From Fennellomyces sp. T-0311 (lineage: Eukaryota > Mucoromycota > Mucoromycetes > Mucorales > Lichtheimiaceae): 64,000 nt of DNA. The notes below the pieces were generated by a model that did no database searches, was not told the DNA's origin, and was given only the letters and a program-made list of their open reading frames with translations. Where the stretch lies: the NCBI GenBank assembly GCA_025266875.1, contig JALLLT010000008.1, positions 682,001-746,000 on the forward strand. The letters run 5' to 3'. Below are positions 37,692 to 48,926 of the stretch, one piece after another. Every line of letters begins with the position of its first letter. The stretch's first letter is position 1. The position numbers were made by a program, and so were the translations under genes.

Positions 37692-38759
37692 ATGTCACTT
37701 AGAAATATCACAAACAACCCTCCAAATATTCGGAAACAGCTCAACGATCACCAAAAAGGTCTCATAATTGGCCTATACAAGGGTGGCAAGAGTGACCAGT
37801 TCATTTCAGATGACTTGGGTATACCCCGTAGAACTGTCAACCATATTGTCAATAAATATAAGAAAACTGGGTCCACTGACAATGCTCCAAGAAGCGGAAG
37901 GCCTACCAAGGTTACTAAGAGAGGTGCAAGGGCGCTCCAACTCAGTGTACGCAAGGAACCGTTCGCGCCATACCATGTACACCAAGCTAGCCTTGCACAT
38001 GCTGGAATACATGTTTGTCGAAACACGGTCATCAAATATTTACGACTGTCTGGATTCTCTTCGCGCTCTCCAGCTCGTAAGCCAAGACTTACCAAGAACC
38101 ATATCATCAGGCGACGCGCATGGGCAGTTATGTACAAGAGTTGGACCACCAACCAGTGGAGCAATATCATCTGGTCTGATGAGTCCAGATTTACGATTGT
38201 CGGCAATGATGGAGATGCTCGGGTTATATGACGGAATGGAGAACGTTACGAGGCACGCCATGTTGTAACCACCGAAAAATTTGGCAAGAGATCAGTGATG
38301 GTGTGGGGCTGCTTTTGGTCTGGGGGCTTTGGCTCATTAGTTGTTATGGATGGCACAGTAAATCAAAACACCTATGTGGATTGCCTTGCCAAGCACTTGA
38401 TCCCATATATGAAGAGGACTGAAGCCAATACTGGTAGGAAGTTCATCTTCCAGGAGGATGGTGCTAGCTGTTATACTGGCAGTTATAGCCAGTGGTTTAA
38501 GCGACGATGTGGGGTGAGAGGCTTTCCATATTGGCCTTTCCAAAGTCCTGAGCTCAATCCAATTGAGAACGTATGGAGGGCTCTTGACAAGCGCATTCAG
38601 AAGCGTAGAGCCTTCATAAAAAACAAGGAACAATTGAAAGCCTGCTTGCAAGAAGAATGGAGCAACCTTTCACTCGATTTCGCGAAGAAGCTTGTTGACA
38701 GCCTGCCTAATCGATGTAAGGCAGTGATAAAAGCTAGAGGACAGTATACAAAATATTAG
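37692..38759 (+). pseudogene. Tc1-type transposase with one in-frame stop
   Basis: Cut-and-paste transposase. Translation from the ATG runs through helix-turn-helix segments (DLGIPRRTVNHIVNKYKK), a GRPTK hinge like the GRPR motif, and the transposase DDE domain. The first catalytic Asp is in IWSDESRF, the second in FQEDGASCYT, and the Glu in SPELNPIENVW, about 35 residues after the second Asp. A TGA at 38229-38231 (codon 180) interrupts the frame where related transposases usually have Trp after RV; the frame on both sides is the same and continues uninterrupted to codon 355. As it stands the copy is probably inactive unless the stop is read through. It could serve as a non-autonomous substrate because its ends are intact. 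Confidence 0.92.
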
Positions 38760-38904
38760 TTTGCATATTATTTTTTAATCTTATATAGTATTGTACCAAT
38801 AAAAGCGTATGTTATTGCTGGTAACAAGCAGTTTAGGTCAATATATTGTATATCAAAGTTTGTATGTTTTTTTACTTAGTCGCGGTGTTCAAAAATCTGG
38901 CCAT

Positions 38905-38922
38905 ACTTTTTGGGTGGGACTG
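38905..38922 (-). repeat. Right terminal inverted repeat
   Basis: ACTTTTTGGGTGGGACTG, the exact reverse complement of the left end, followed by the TA duplication at 38923-38924. Confidence 0.95.
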
Positions 38923-38924
38923 TA

Positions 38925-40066
38925 CTACGAGAGGTAAAGTCAGCGGGCTGATATTCTTTACGATCGGTGGTCAGGGCATTGCACACAGGTACTGGATACA
39001 TAATTCACTTTGCTAACGGCATAGATTACTATACAAATGCGATCGATAGCTAATCTTTGTATCTTTCCCTGTAATAAACTACAGACCAAGGATAAGCCGT
39101 TCAAATTAGTTCTAGTTTGTTTTTGCGCTGCACAAACACACAAAAGTGAATTTCAGTTTCACAAACCAAGTTATTCTAATTGCTCGTTGGATGGTAGAAT
39201 ACACAAAAAAGCTATTCTCAAATACCATTCTTCGAGCTTCGGCCTGGAAACCTGATTCCCACCGAAGGATGAGGGAAAAATACGAAATTTACATATAAGG
39301 ACATGGATCCTTCTTTTCCTGCTTTAGCGCGATTACATCTTTGTCATCCTCCTGGATTCATTTCCTGCTCTTCTTGCGCACTGCACATCTCTGTTGAGTC
39401 AAAGGTCCACACGCTTGCGTTCGATGGGCTGGTGCTAAAAGGTGGTCATGCCACCTTTTACTGTTCTTGAGGGTTGCAGATACAGATAGGGGTCCAATGA
39501 ATGAATGACAGTTTGCCGTCTCATCGTGAGATATCCATCATGCTCATCAGTATCAAGAGTACTTGATCATTGAAGCGGGTATGCAAAGTGCTTTAACTGC
39601 AGTTTCTTCCAGGGACCTCCAGCTGGATCTACCCTCCCAGTCCAATGCTTATTAATCCAACCTTATTGACTGTATTGCGCATTGTTTCAGGAGCCATCGA
39701 TCACCTGTATCAACCGGCAAAGTATAGGTGTCTTGGTTAACAAACGTTCAGTTCTGGACTTTTTTTTTTTGGAATGCTGGTTCTTCAAGAACGAGGATTG
39801 TTCTGCTGAAAAGACGACGGATACATGGCACACCCACGTGTTGCCGAATGTATTACTCTAGTCCAAATGTCCTACAGCAAGAAAAAAGGTATTGAGTGGG
39901 ATACTGGTTCTTTGCGTGAGATACTTTGGAAGATGTTCTCTTTTTTTTTCAAGAGATAAACTAGGTTACATTTTCTTTTTTTTGAGGAAACGGAAGAGCA
40001 AGAACGATGGATTTTTGTACATAGATGGATGAATGGTGTATGGTGTGGTATTCTGTTGAGTTCTTT
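38925..40066. other. Intergenic, nothing supported
   Basis: About 1.1 kb. T-rich runs near 39760 and 39940-39980 but no coding frame of note. The right side is the 3' flank of the zinc-ribbon gene. Confidence 0.5.
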
Positions 40067-40886
40067 TTACATTCCTAGTAAGGAATCCAATTCGGTGCTG
40101 AAAGGGTCGCAGCCTTTTGCAAAGGACGTATCCAATAAATCATCGAGACCAGCAAACAGACTTGAGTTGTCGATGGGCGTCGTGACATTTGAACCGGACG
40201 CCACTGTGAATCCATCGCCATCGACAGCCGCTTGATGTGGAGTAGACGGAGCATCCTCGCTACCTATACGACTATCAACATTCTGCAATAACCAGGAGGG
40301 GATATACGCACCACTGACGAGGTCGTGGAACGGTACAGCGGATGTATCATCCTGCAACAGATTCTCGATATCCTGTAAAGAATAACTTGTCGCTGGAACT
40401 AGAGCCTTGTGTGAATAAATCAAGACGCATAGAGGTTATTGCAAGAAGAAGAAGAAAAACTTACGCGTGGTGGCAGCAGTGCTATTGAAAGACGTGTTCA
40501 CATCAGGATGTTCCTGCTTTTTTGCGTTCAACAACAAACTGTCAATTGTTTCCTCCAGAGAAAACGCACCTGGCGCCGTATCAAGCGCCGTATCAAGCGC
40601 CGAATTTTGCAAACGCGTGTGCTTCTTTTTGCATGACTTTTTCACTTTGTGTGCAATGCTGTTATCCATAAGAAAACTATCGGTCGTCTGCTGATCGAAT
40701 GGGTATGGACACTATATATATAGAAAGCAGGCATTTGGTTTGTACTTGAGCAAAAACCTTTTTTTTTAATCTTCATCTTACCTTTGGATTTTCGCACATT
40801 AATACTTTGCAATCAAAATTCACGGCGAAACTTTGTAATGCTGAAGAGCATTGTGGACATGATTGATCTGCAGCGTCCGTTTGCAT
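40067..40886 (-). CDS. Small protein with an N-terminal C2C2 zinc-ribbon-like motif
   Basis: Uncharacterised. Three minus-strand exons (40886-40782, 40711-40465, 40398-40067) join in phase to about 227 aa. The N-terminus carries CPQC, then about 17 residues later a Cys and CENPKCPYPF, a four-cysteine pattern with a YPF end. It resembles the short zinc ribbons that open USPL1-type and related proteins, where a Cys pair is followed by CxxxxCxYP. The rest is basic (KKSCKKKH), then acidic and hydrophobic segments that could bind partners (SLQDIENLL, FAGLDDLLD, DPFSTELDSLL). A 12-bp direct repeat in exon 2 encodes a doubled ALDT. The last acceptor was chosen so that the long terminal frame stays open. 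Divergent from TUP1 over about 1.57 kb. Confidence 0.65.
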
Positions 40887-42460
40887 AATTGAAAGAAAAG
40901 GAGGGTGTGGCTTGCAGGAATTTTGGCCCGTACTTTTTAAAAAAAATGCTGCGGAGTCGTTGATCAATCGCTCTTAAAGCAGGCGACTTTTTTTTTGATC
41001 CATTGGCATGGGCAATAAGTGTGCGAAAACAAGCTTCCGATAACAAACTTCTTTATTGGTCTACGCTGCAATCGTGTTGTGCGGCCATCATTAGGCCGAG
41101 ATGTTGCCATGCTTGCTGTCACAGGCCTATATTTGCGCGTGGTATTGTTTGTTTCCTTGGATGCTGAATCCCTATGGCAATGTCCAACATAGTTTCCTTG
41201 GCTGTTGCCATGGCAAGTGGATGTCTGGTACCCAGAGCTAGAATGCCCTGTTTTGCGTGTTATTTGCCCTCACCTTGTCAATATGACGATTCAACTTATC
41301 AGGGATAAAGTCGCTACCACAGGAAAACAGCAGCACAAGTGGTATCATTCACGGTGGAAGTATATGGAGTGATTCATAAAAAAAAGCTGTTGTCCGTGCC
41401 AAACATGTTTGTCCCCCTCACTTGTGGAACGTGGAAATTGGACAGGGCCAGCTTTCATATGACCGGTATCGAGTGGTACACACCGTCTTTTTTTTAAAAG
41501 CACGTTTGGTGTTTAATTCAGTTCATCTTCCAACCAGAATGATCGATAGGTAAAGACAAGATACTCGGATGATGTCAGCGATGATCCATAAAGAAGGTCG
41601 GTAAGACCATCATCCAACGAATCCATGGGGACCTGATCGAAGAAGCTAGACTACTTTTGGTACAATCATGTCAAGGTTGGTATTTTATCAGGCGCACTCC
41701 ATATGCGACCAAGGGCGTGATTTGCCATGGCTTGCCCAAAATAAACAGAAAAAAGAAGAAACTCAGCACAGGGGCAAGGAGAAACAAACAAACGCGTCTG
41801 CGGAGGGGCCCAAAAAACAAGGGGGGGTGTAAAAAACAATTTGCTAAAAGTAGTTGACATAGGGATGCAGCAGAAGCATGATGCAACGTCTTTAAAAAAG
41901 AGTTGGCTGGAAGGTTACACGAGCTTGTTGCTTTTTTGTATCACGCGGCGTGAAACCAAGGTTTTCCTTGATAGAAAAAAAAAGAACGACGATTCTGAAG
42001 GGAAAACGATCATCCGCTTCGCCAGGCTTGAGTCAAAAGGGCTGATGGGGGGAGCTAAGGTCTTTTTTGCTTCGCGCACCCCCAGATTTTTTTTCTTTTT
42101 TCGTTCAGCTGCCTCTCTTTCTCTCTCTGTTTCTTTTTTTTTTTTGGCTGTGACGACACTCGCTCGTTTTTGCTCTTTCACTCTCTCACACACACAACAC
42201 ATAAAACTCGGTGAGGCAAAAACACAACTGGACGGGTCACTTTTTGAACCACTTGCTATAACAAAAAAACACGCAAAACTCATTTTATCGTTCATCAGTT
42301 ACTCATCCGCGACAATTACGTACACCCCTTTTTTTTTCTCTCTCTGCCTTGCCTGCCGACCGTTTGGTTTTAAACCCAAAGAGTAAAGTTCCTATTATTA
42401 TTTTTTTTTTGAGTTTTTTCGATTTGCACTTTATTAATCGGACAGTGTCAAAAACAGGCA
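40887..42460. other. Divergent promoter region, pyrimidine-rich before TUP1
   Basis: About 1.57 kb between the zinc-ribbon gene and TUP1. The last 400 bp consist of repeated T, CT and CA runs on the plus strand (for example 42110-42200 and 42330-42430). The resulting long open frames on both strands are low-complexity artefacts. Such pyrimidine tracts are common upstream of highly expressed fungal genes. Confidence 0.6.
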
Positions 42461-44743
42461 ATGTCTGTTTACAACCATCGCCCTATGGTCCCGCCGACCC
42501 AGAACCGTCTTATTGAACTGCTCGATGCCGTCAGAGCGGAATTCGATCAGCTCACGCAGGAAGCCATAATGTGCAAAAACCAACGGGACGAATTCGAGCA
42601 CAAGAGTAAATATTGTCGTTCAGTTACTTGGCAACAAATACAAAATGTATAAACAATGGTCGTATTAGTGAATAGCCAGATACAAGAAATGAATCTGTTT
42701 CAGCAGAACCTTATGGAAATGGAAAGGATGCAACAAATCATTAAGAAGCAGTAAGTGAAAACGCATACGATCGACTGTCTGTACCGACGCATAGCCTTAG
42801 ATATGAAGAGGAGATTGCACGACTGCGCCAACAGCTGGACCAGGTAAAAAGAAAACAACAACAACAACAACAATCATAGCTATCCAAGAATAACTGATGG
42901 GTTTGGCTGGTGATCCAGGTGCAACATTCTCAACATGGCGGTCCTCCTGTCGCTGGCGGTAACTATGGTGGCAAGTCCATTGGATGGCACTGATTCGTAT
43001 TGTTTGCTGACACGCGTAAAAAAAAATTCCTTATAGCACCAAGTGGTTACGCACAGCCCCCGCCACCTGCAATGATGGAATCAAATCAACCAGTACACCA
43101 TCCAAGTTATCCTAGCGGTCCTCCACCGCCACCTTCCGGCGCACATGGCGGTCCTCCTCCACCCATGGCCACCGGCCCTCCTTATCTCAATGGCGGTGCT
43201 CCACATCCCACCAGTACTCCCCCGCCTCCTCAAAGTAATAGTCGTTTTTTGTACAAGTCAACAAGAATTACTAAATGTTTTTTTTTTTCACCGAAACTTA
43301 AACCATAGATCAACTGGTCTCTTCTGGACGGGGTCCGGGAGCTAATCCTGCCAAGCCGCCCGGAGCTGGACCTCTAGGCGGTGCCGCTGGCACCCCTAAT
43401 ATGATGAGCGGTCTGGCTGATATGGATCCGGAGGCTGTACCAGCTAATATGAAAGTGGAAGGACCAGATTGGTTTGCACTGTACGTGATTTTTTGTTGTC
43501 ACTGACAACGGTATGGACTAATGCATTATTGCATGTAGATTCAATCCAAAGGTGCAGCGAAGGCTGAACGTAGATCTAGTGCACACGTTTGATCACGGAA
43601 GTGTAGTATGCTGTGTCAAGTTCAGCCAAGATGGTCACTATCTTGCAGCTGGCTGTAACCAAGCCACCTACATCTATGACACATACACTGCCACTCGTAT
43701 CGCGTAAGTTTGTTGTTTCGTAGGCAACTTTTTTTTTATTTGCAGTCGACTTAAAAAAAGGGTTGGGGCGTAGAGTTTTGCAAGATGAAAATGCTGGCCG
43801 AGAAGGTGATCTCTATATCCGCTCAGTCAGCTTCAATCCGGATGGCAAACATTTGGCAACGGGTGCAGAAGATAAGCAGATCCGAGTAAGTTTTGATTCT
43901 TTCCAAAAAAAAAAAAAAGCACGACGAGATGAATAACTGTTGTTTTGGACATCAGATCTGGGATATTCAAAAGAAACGTATTCGTCGAGTGCTCCAAGGA
44001 CATGAACAAGACATTTACTCGTTAGAGTTTAGTCGCGATGGCAGTTTTCTTGTGTCCGGATCAGGTGACCGTACGGCACGGATATGGGATTGGAACGAAA
44101 GCCGTTGCATCCACATATTGCCGATCCAAGAACTCGACCAGAAAGATCCCGGAGTGACAAGTGTTGCCATTTCACCTGACGGCCGATTGGTTGCGGCTGG
44201 TAGTCTTGACAAGGTTGTACGCGTATGGGATGCGCAGACGGCCCAGGTGCTTGAACGATTGGAAGGCCACAAGGACAGTGTTTATTCAGTTGCATTCATG
44301 CCTGATGGTAAAACACTTGTCAGCGGCAGTCTCGACAAAACCTTGCGCATGTGGCAATTGAATACAAACATGTACAATAACGATCGTGGTAAAAACCCTT
44401 GCAAGCAAGTCTTTACGGGTCACAAGGACTTTGTCTTGTCCGTCGCAACAACTCCAGATAGCAATTGGATCGTATCTGGATCGAAGGATCGTGGTGTCCA
44501 GTTTTGGGATCCCTACACTGGACATACCCAATTTATGCTTCAGGGACATAAAAACTCGGGTAAGGTGATCTGGGAAGAGAGAGAGAGAGAGGGGGGGGGG
44601 GTTTGAGCTGTGGTCGATGCTGATATGTGGCCTTTTCTCTAGTTATTTCCGTCGCAACAAGCCCTGGTAGACGACCACTGTTTGCTACTGGCTCCGGTGA
44701 TAACCGTGCAAGAATCTGGTCTTACGAGTCTATTGGTCCTTAA
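42461..44743 (+). CDS. TUP1: Transcriptional co-repressor Tup1
   Basis: WD40 co-repressor that is brought to promoters by DNA-binding factors and, with Cyc8/Ssn6, represses transcription. Ten exons (42461-42605, 42669-42750, 42801-42843, 42919-42970, 43037-43234, 43309-43480, 43539-43703, 43774-43885, 43956-44559, 44643-44743) give about 557 aa. The N-terminal tetramerisation helix contains [21 protein letters not shown] and continues through exon 3. A Pro/Gly/His-rich linker follows. Then come [24 protein letters not shown] sequence and seven WD repeats, with signatures such as IRIWDIQ, ARIWDWN, VRVWDAQ, LRMWQLN, VQFWDPY and ARIWSYE. The intron after exon 4 is read as GC-AG (GCAAGT donor) because no GT donor keeps frame. 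Most introns carry poly-T or poly-A runs; intron 9 has a GA/G tract. Confidence 0.95.
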
Positions 44744-45937
44744 GAGTTATGTTAAATTTCTTCCTTTGAAAGTAGTAAAAATCTATCTCTCTTTTAAGCA
44801 AAAAAAAAAGAAAAAACGAATATCCTTCCTTCTCTCTCTCTCTCGTTGTTAATCGGTTGACTGTACGTAAATAGTATTATACCATTTTTCATAGACATGC
44901 GCTTATGTTTACTTTCATAGAGTGTTACCTATTGATTTGTACAGAAAATGGCAGATGTTGCCAATCATGCCTTTGACTTGCGTAGAAGAAGGATGATGCA
45001 TTTAGTGATGCACATTCATACATTTGGGGAGTTCAACGAACCTCCATTAGATCATAAACATAAAAGGCCGAGTTGGCAATTGACTATTTTTTTTACACAG
45101 CAAAACTTTTATGCCTTCCAAAAGGCACATGACAATTGTAACATAAACAACTTTTTACAAAGCTATCGAAGAAACGTACAATTGCCTTGATATTACGCTC
45201 ATATGGAAAAAGAATTCTCGTATGCTTATGATCTTATGGGCGTCCATTGAACTCGCGTACTACATTCATGCATAATATATAACCAGAGACATACAGTGAC
45301 AGAAACCCTCGATGACACGCACCGCCTTAAGATCATGAATAGCGCAGATCCAACCCGAGTTGACAGAAGCGAGCGTTGGTTCATCCACAGTAACAGTGAG
45401 AGCGCAATGTAAAAAGAAGTGGGGTCACGTTCATGCCGAGGTGTTTATACCGGGATGACCGGACGAATCACAGTCAGCCGATCCAAAAGATAGGAAATGC
45501 GCACGGTATATATAGAAGAAGGGGAGAATGGTATATCTCTAACAAATGATCATCGGTAGAGAATATACTGTTGTTGCCTGGTCAGGTTACACGAATCAAA
45601 GCTTAATCATGATGTATTGACAGCCATTTTGGCGTATGGCATTTACAAAGTTATGCAAGGGATTTAATACCGATTAGATTAACAGGAAAAGCTGTAACGT
45701 TTCGCTGGGAACCTATGTTGGGCCAACTGGTCATATTGGTTCCCGCCCCAAATCCATAAATGTGAAACATGAACACTTTATAGGCTGCTTCTCTCACTTG
45801 CCCCATTTTCCTTTGTGTCTCTAACGGCGGAATTTTTTTGACACATCGAAAACAGTGGCGCGCCGTGAATATTTAAGCACTGGGACCTCCTTTTTTTTTA
45901 TGGAAGTTTAGTTTTCTTGACATTGTCAAAACTTGTC
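44744..45937. other. Intergenic between TUP1 and PABA synthase
   Basis: About 1.2 kb. An 80-codon ATG frame at 44948-45190 has no family signature and is not called. A (TC) tract lies near 44832-44844. Confidence 0.45.
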
Positions 45938-48797
45938 ATGCCAACCCATCTCGATCTCACCAGTCTCAAGACACTCATTATCGATAATTACGACTCGTAC
46001 ACGTTCAATCTCTTACAATTATGCGACAATCAAAGCAATGTGGTTGTGATTCGCAATGATCAGTTCACTTGGTATAATAAACCGGATAAGCTTTTTTTCA
46101 GGGATTTTATATAATTTAGCCGACTAAATTATACAGGACCGAATTTACGCAAGACATTCTGCCCCATTTTCACAACATCATCATATCACCTGGACCTGGT
46201 AGACCGGAACGTAGTACAGTAAGTTTTTTTTTTTGAATCGTTCCATTTCCATGGTGGCATTCTGAAACTTGTTACAGGATTTTGGAATATGTACTCCGCT
46301 TCTCGAGGCTCAATTGGATCCTGTACAATCCCAGCACCATCGACCCATTTTTGGCATTTGCTTGGGCCATCAAGGCATTGGGCATCTTTTAGGGGCCAAG
46401 GTTACCTATGCACCCCGAATCATGCACGGACGAATGTCACAAATCCATGTGGTTGATACAGAAAATTCCTTGTTTGGAAACTGCTCTCATCCATTTTGGG
46501 CTGTTCGATACCATTCGTTGATTGTGGATCAAGCATGTAAAAAAGTGATTACCGTTTTCAAGTTGGATATACTGAACATCCTCTCCTGCCTTTTTTTTTA
46601 TATAGCTCTTCCGGATTCGCTAAAGCTGACGGCGTATTGTTTCGAAAACGACGATGATATGGAAGCTTTGCGCAATTCAAAATATTTGGCAGATGGTTGT
46701 CATGATACCAATCACGATGATCGCCATCATTTTTTGAAACGTCCGCCTGTCCATCATGTGGATAAGACCAATGTTACTGTGATGGGATTTCAGCACACAT
46801 CGTTGCCATTGTGGGGTGTCCAGTTTCATCCGGAATCGGTATCGACGGAACATGGCTTGCGATTGATGCGCAATTTTGCCATAGAAACAATGAAGTGGTA
46901 TCAAAAGGTAACTCTTTTATGCACAAACGCTTGACAGAAAATTCTGACCGTGATGTGCGATTCAGGCAAGCAAATTGCATGTACCGTTCAATGTTCCACT
47001 GGACCCCATGATCCGTGCATTGTCCGCTACCTATGCATCTCCTCATGACCAAAACAGTAACCATGTTGTCACCCATCGACTTTTGACGAAAACACTGCCT
47101 GGCTGGGTCGATGCAGAATGTATTTTCAATCAGCTCAACAGCGAGAACAAGACGGTCAGCTGGCTGGATAGCAATCGCGTAAGAATATAACTGCAAATAT
47201 ATGCAAACACGTTGGATCAAATTAACACGCGATTTCAGCAAGGATCAGCGTATTCAAACATGTCCATTTTATCCGTCGATCCCGCCTTGACCATGTTGTA
47301 CACCACGCTGCACCAACGTATTCGAATGCATAGCCGCAACGGAGATGCGTGGTCGGTTGACCTTGCAGACAATGACTACTTTAGTTACATCTCGCAACTC
47401 CTTTCGCAATTCAAATTGGAAGGCACTCCCGAGACGTTCTGCGGAGGACTTGTGGGATACTTTGGATACGAGATGAAGCGTGAAAGCATGCCAGGCTACG
47501 CGACACCGGACCAGCAACGGTGCGATGCCAACGATTGTCAATGCCACAGAGAACCTGATGCCGGATTCCAATTCATTGATCGGTTCTACAAATTCGATCA
47601 TGCCAAACAAATGATCCAAGCCTGCTGTCTGGTCAAAACCGGCCCCACGATGGAGGTCGGTTTCGACACCGAAATGGAAGCGCAAGTGTGGCTGGAAGAA
47701 GCAGCACAAGTGTGTCTCAAGTTCGCGCCGCCGGTGGCCATCCGTCGACCGATCAACACGGACAGCGTGTTTACGGCGGATACGGAACACAAGCAATATG
47801 TTCAATCGATCCTTCGATGCATTCATGAGATCGGGGAGGGCGAATCGTACGAACTGTGTTTCACTACGCGGTTCCGTTCCAAGCATTTGAACAAGCATTC
47901 GGATCTGTCGCGTCTCTATACCCAGCATTTGCGCAAGAATAATCCGGCCCCGTATTCAGCTTTTATTCGATTTCCTCAATGCGGATTGACGCTGCTGAGT
48001 TCCAGCCCCGAACGCTTTCTCAGCGTGTCGACGGATGGCATCGCTGAGATGAAACCCATCAAGGGTACAATGGGTCGTGCTTTGAGCTGCACGTGCCAAG
48101 ACGAAACTTGCGATGGCAATTGCTTTATCGAGGAAGATGAGCATCGTAAACAGGGTTTATGGCAAGACGTCAAGGAACGTGCCGAGAATCTTATGGTAAG
48201 TGGTCATGTTGCGATCAGTAACAGGGTTGTTTTTCTCAGTAACACGTACGCTTAGATTGTTGATTTGATTCGAAATGACCTTGCACAAGTGTGTGATCCA
48301 AGTACGGTTCGTGTACCGAAATTAATGTATGTTGAAACGTATGAAAAAGTGCATCATCTCGTATCGACGGTGCGTGGCACACTTTTACCCAACGTCAACA
48401 GCGTTCAGACCGTGCAAAAATGCTTCCCGCCGGGGTCCATGACGGGCGCACCGAAACTTCGATCAGTGCAGTTGCTGGATCAATTCGAGCAACACAGACC
48501 GCGTGGCGCCTACTCGGGTTGCCTTGGATACTTTTCACTGAATGGCAGTGCCGATTTCAGTGTTGTTATTCGAACGGCTGTCGTACGAGACAGCAACACG
48601 GAAGCAGGTGAGGTTTTCTACCACAAAAGCGCGTCTTTGGTCGTAGTGTGGACTCATGTATCTTTCGTCTAGTGGAAGTTTCCGTGGGTGGCGGCGGTGC
48701 CATCACATTCCTGTCTGATCCCGAACAAGAGTGGAAAGAAGCCTTACTCAAGACGCAAAGCGTGGCGCCCAGCATCAAGGAATACCTTGCGCAATAG
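45938..48797 (+). CDS. ABZ1: Aminodeoxychorismate (PABA) synthase, fused glutaminase and synthase
   Basis: Makes 4-amino-4-deoxychorismate from chorismate and glutamine, leading to p-aminobenzoate for folate. Eight exons (45938-46071, 46137-46218, 46278-46536, 46606-46907, 46966-47178, 47239-48195, 48256-48607, 48673-48797) give about 807 aa, near yeast Abz1. The glutamine amidotransferase half shows DNYDSYTFNL, SPGPGRPE, GICLGHQG with Cys100 as nucleophile, and FHPES with the catalytic His and Glu. The chorismate-binding half shows GGLVGYFGYE, GEGESYELCFTTRF, SSSPERFL, PIKGTMGR, AENLMIVDLIRNDL and PPGSMTGAPKLRS. These blocks favour PABA synthase over anthranilate synthase. There are unusual insertions: a His-rich stretch in the glutaminase half and two Cys-rich loops (near residues 425-432 and 614-625). 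It converges on NNR1. Confidence 0.94.
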
Positions 48798-48926
48798 CGA
48801 TTCCCAGTTCTTTTTGTTTTCATGCATTCCCTGTTCTTCATTACTTTTTATAGCATTCAACCGTAATTATCTGTAAATTCAATCGGTACCATTCAACTGT
48901 ACAAAGAAAAGAAAATATTTATTTTA

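Larger units (their letters stand above)
37584..38922 (+). mobile_element. Tc1/mariner transposon, 1339 bp
   Basis: A complete DNA transposon. Perfect 18-bp terminal inverted repeats (CAGTCCCACCCAAAAAGT) border it on both sides, each next to a TA duplication. The inside carries one transposase frame with a single premature stop, about 108 bp of left leader and 163 bp of right AT-rich tail. Identical termini and an otherwise open frame indicate a recent insertion. It sits between the P450 and zinc-ribbon genes and may have split a minus-strand frame to its left. Confidence 0.95.

Noticed and set aside
41841..42386. 181-codon plus-strand frame and its 126-codon antisense partner
   Set aside because: Both come from low-complexity T, CT and A runs in the TUP1 upstream region.
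47269..47928. 219-codon open frame on the minus strand
   Set aside because: It lies antisense to the conserved chorismate-binding exon of ABZ1; all family motifs are on the plus strand. A shadow frame.
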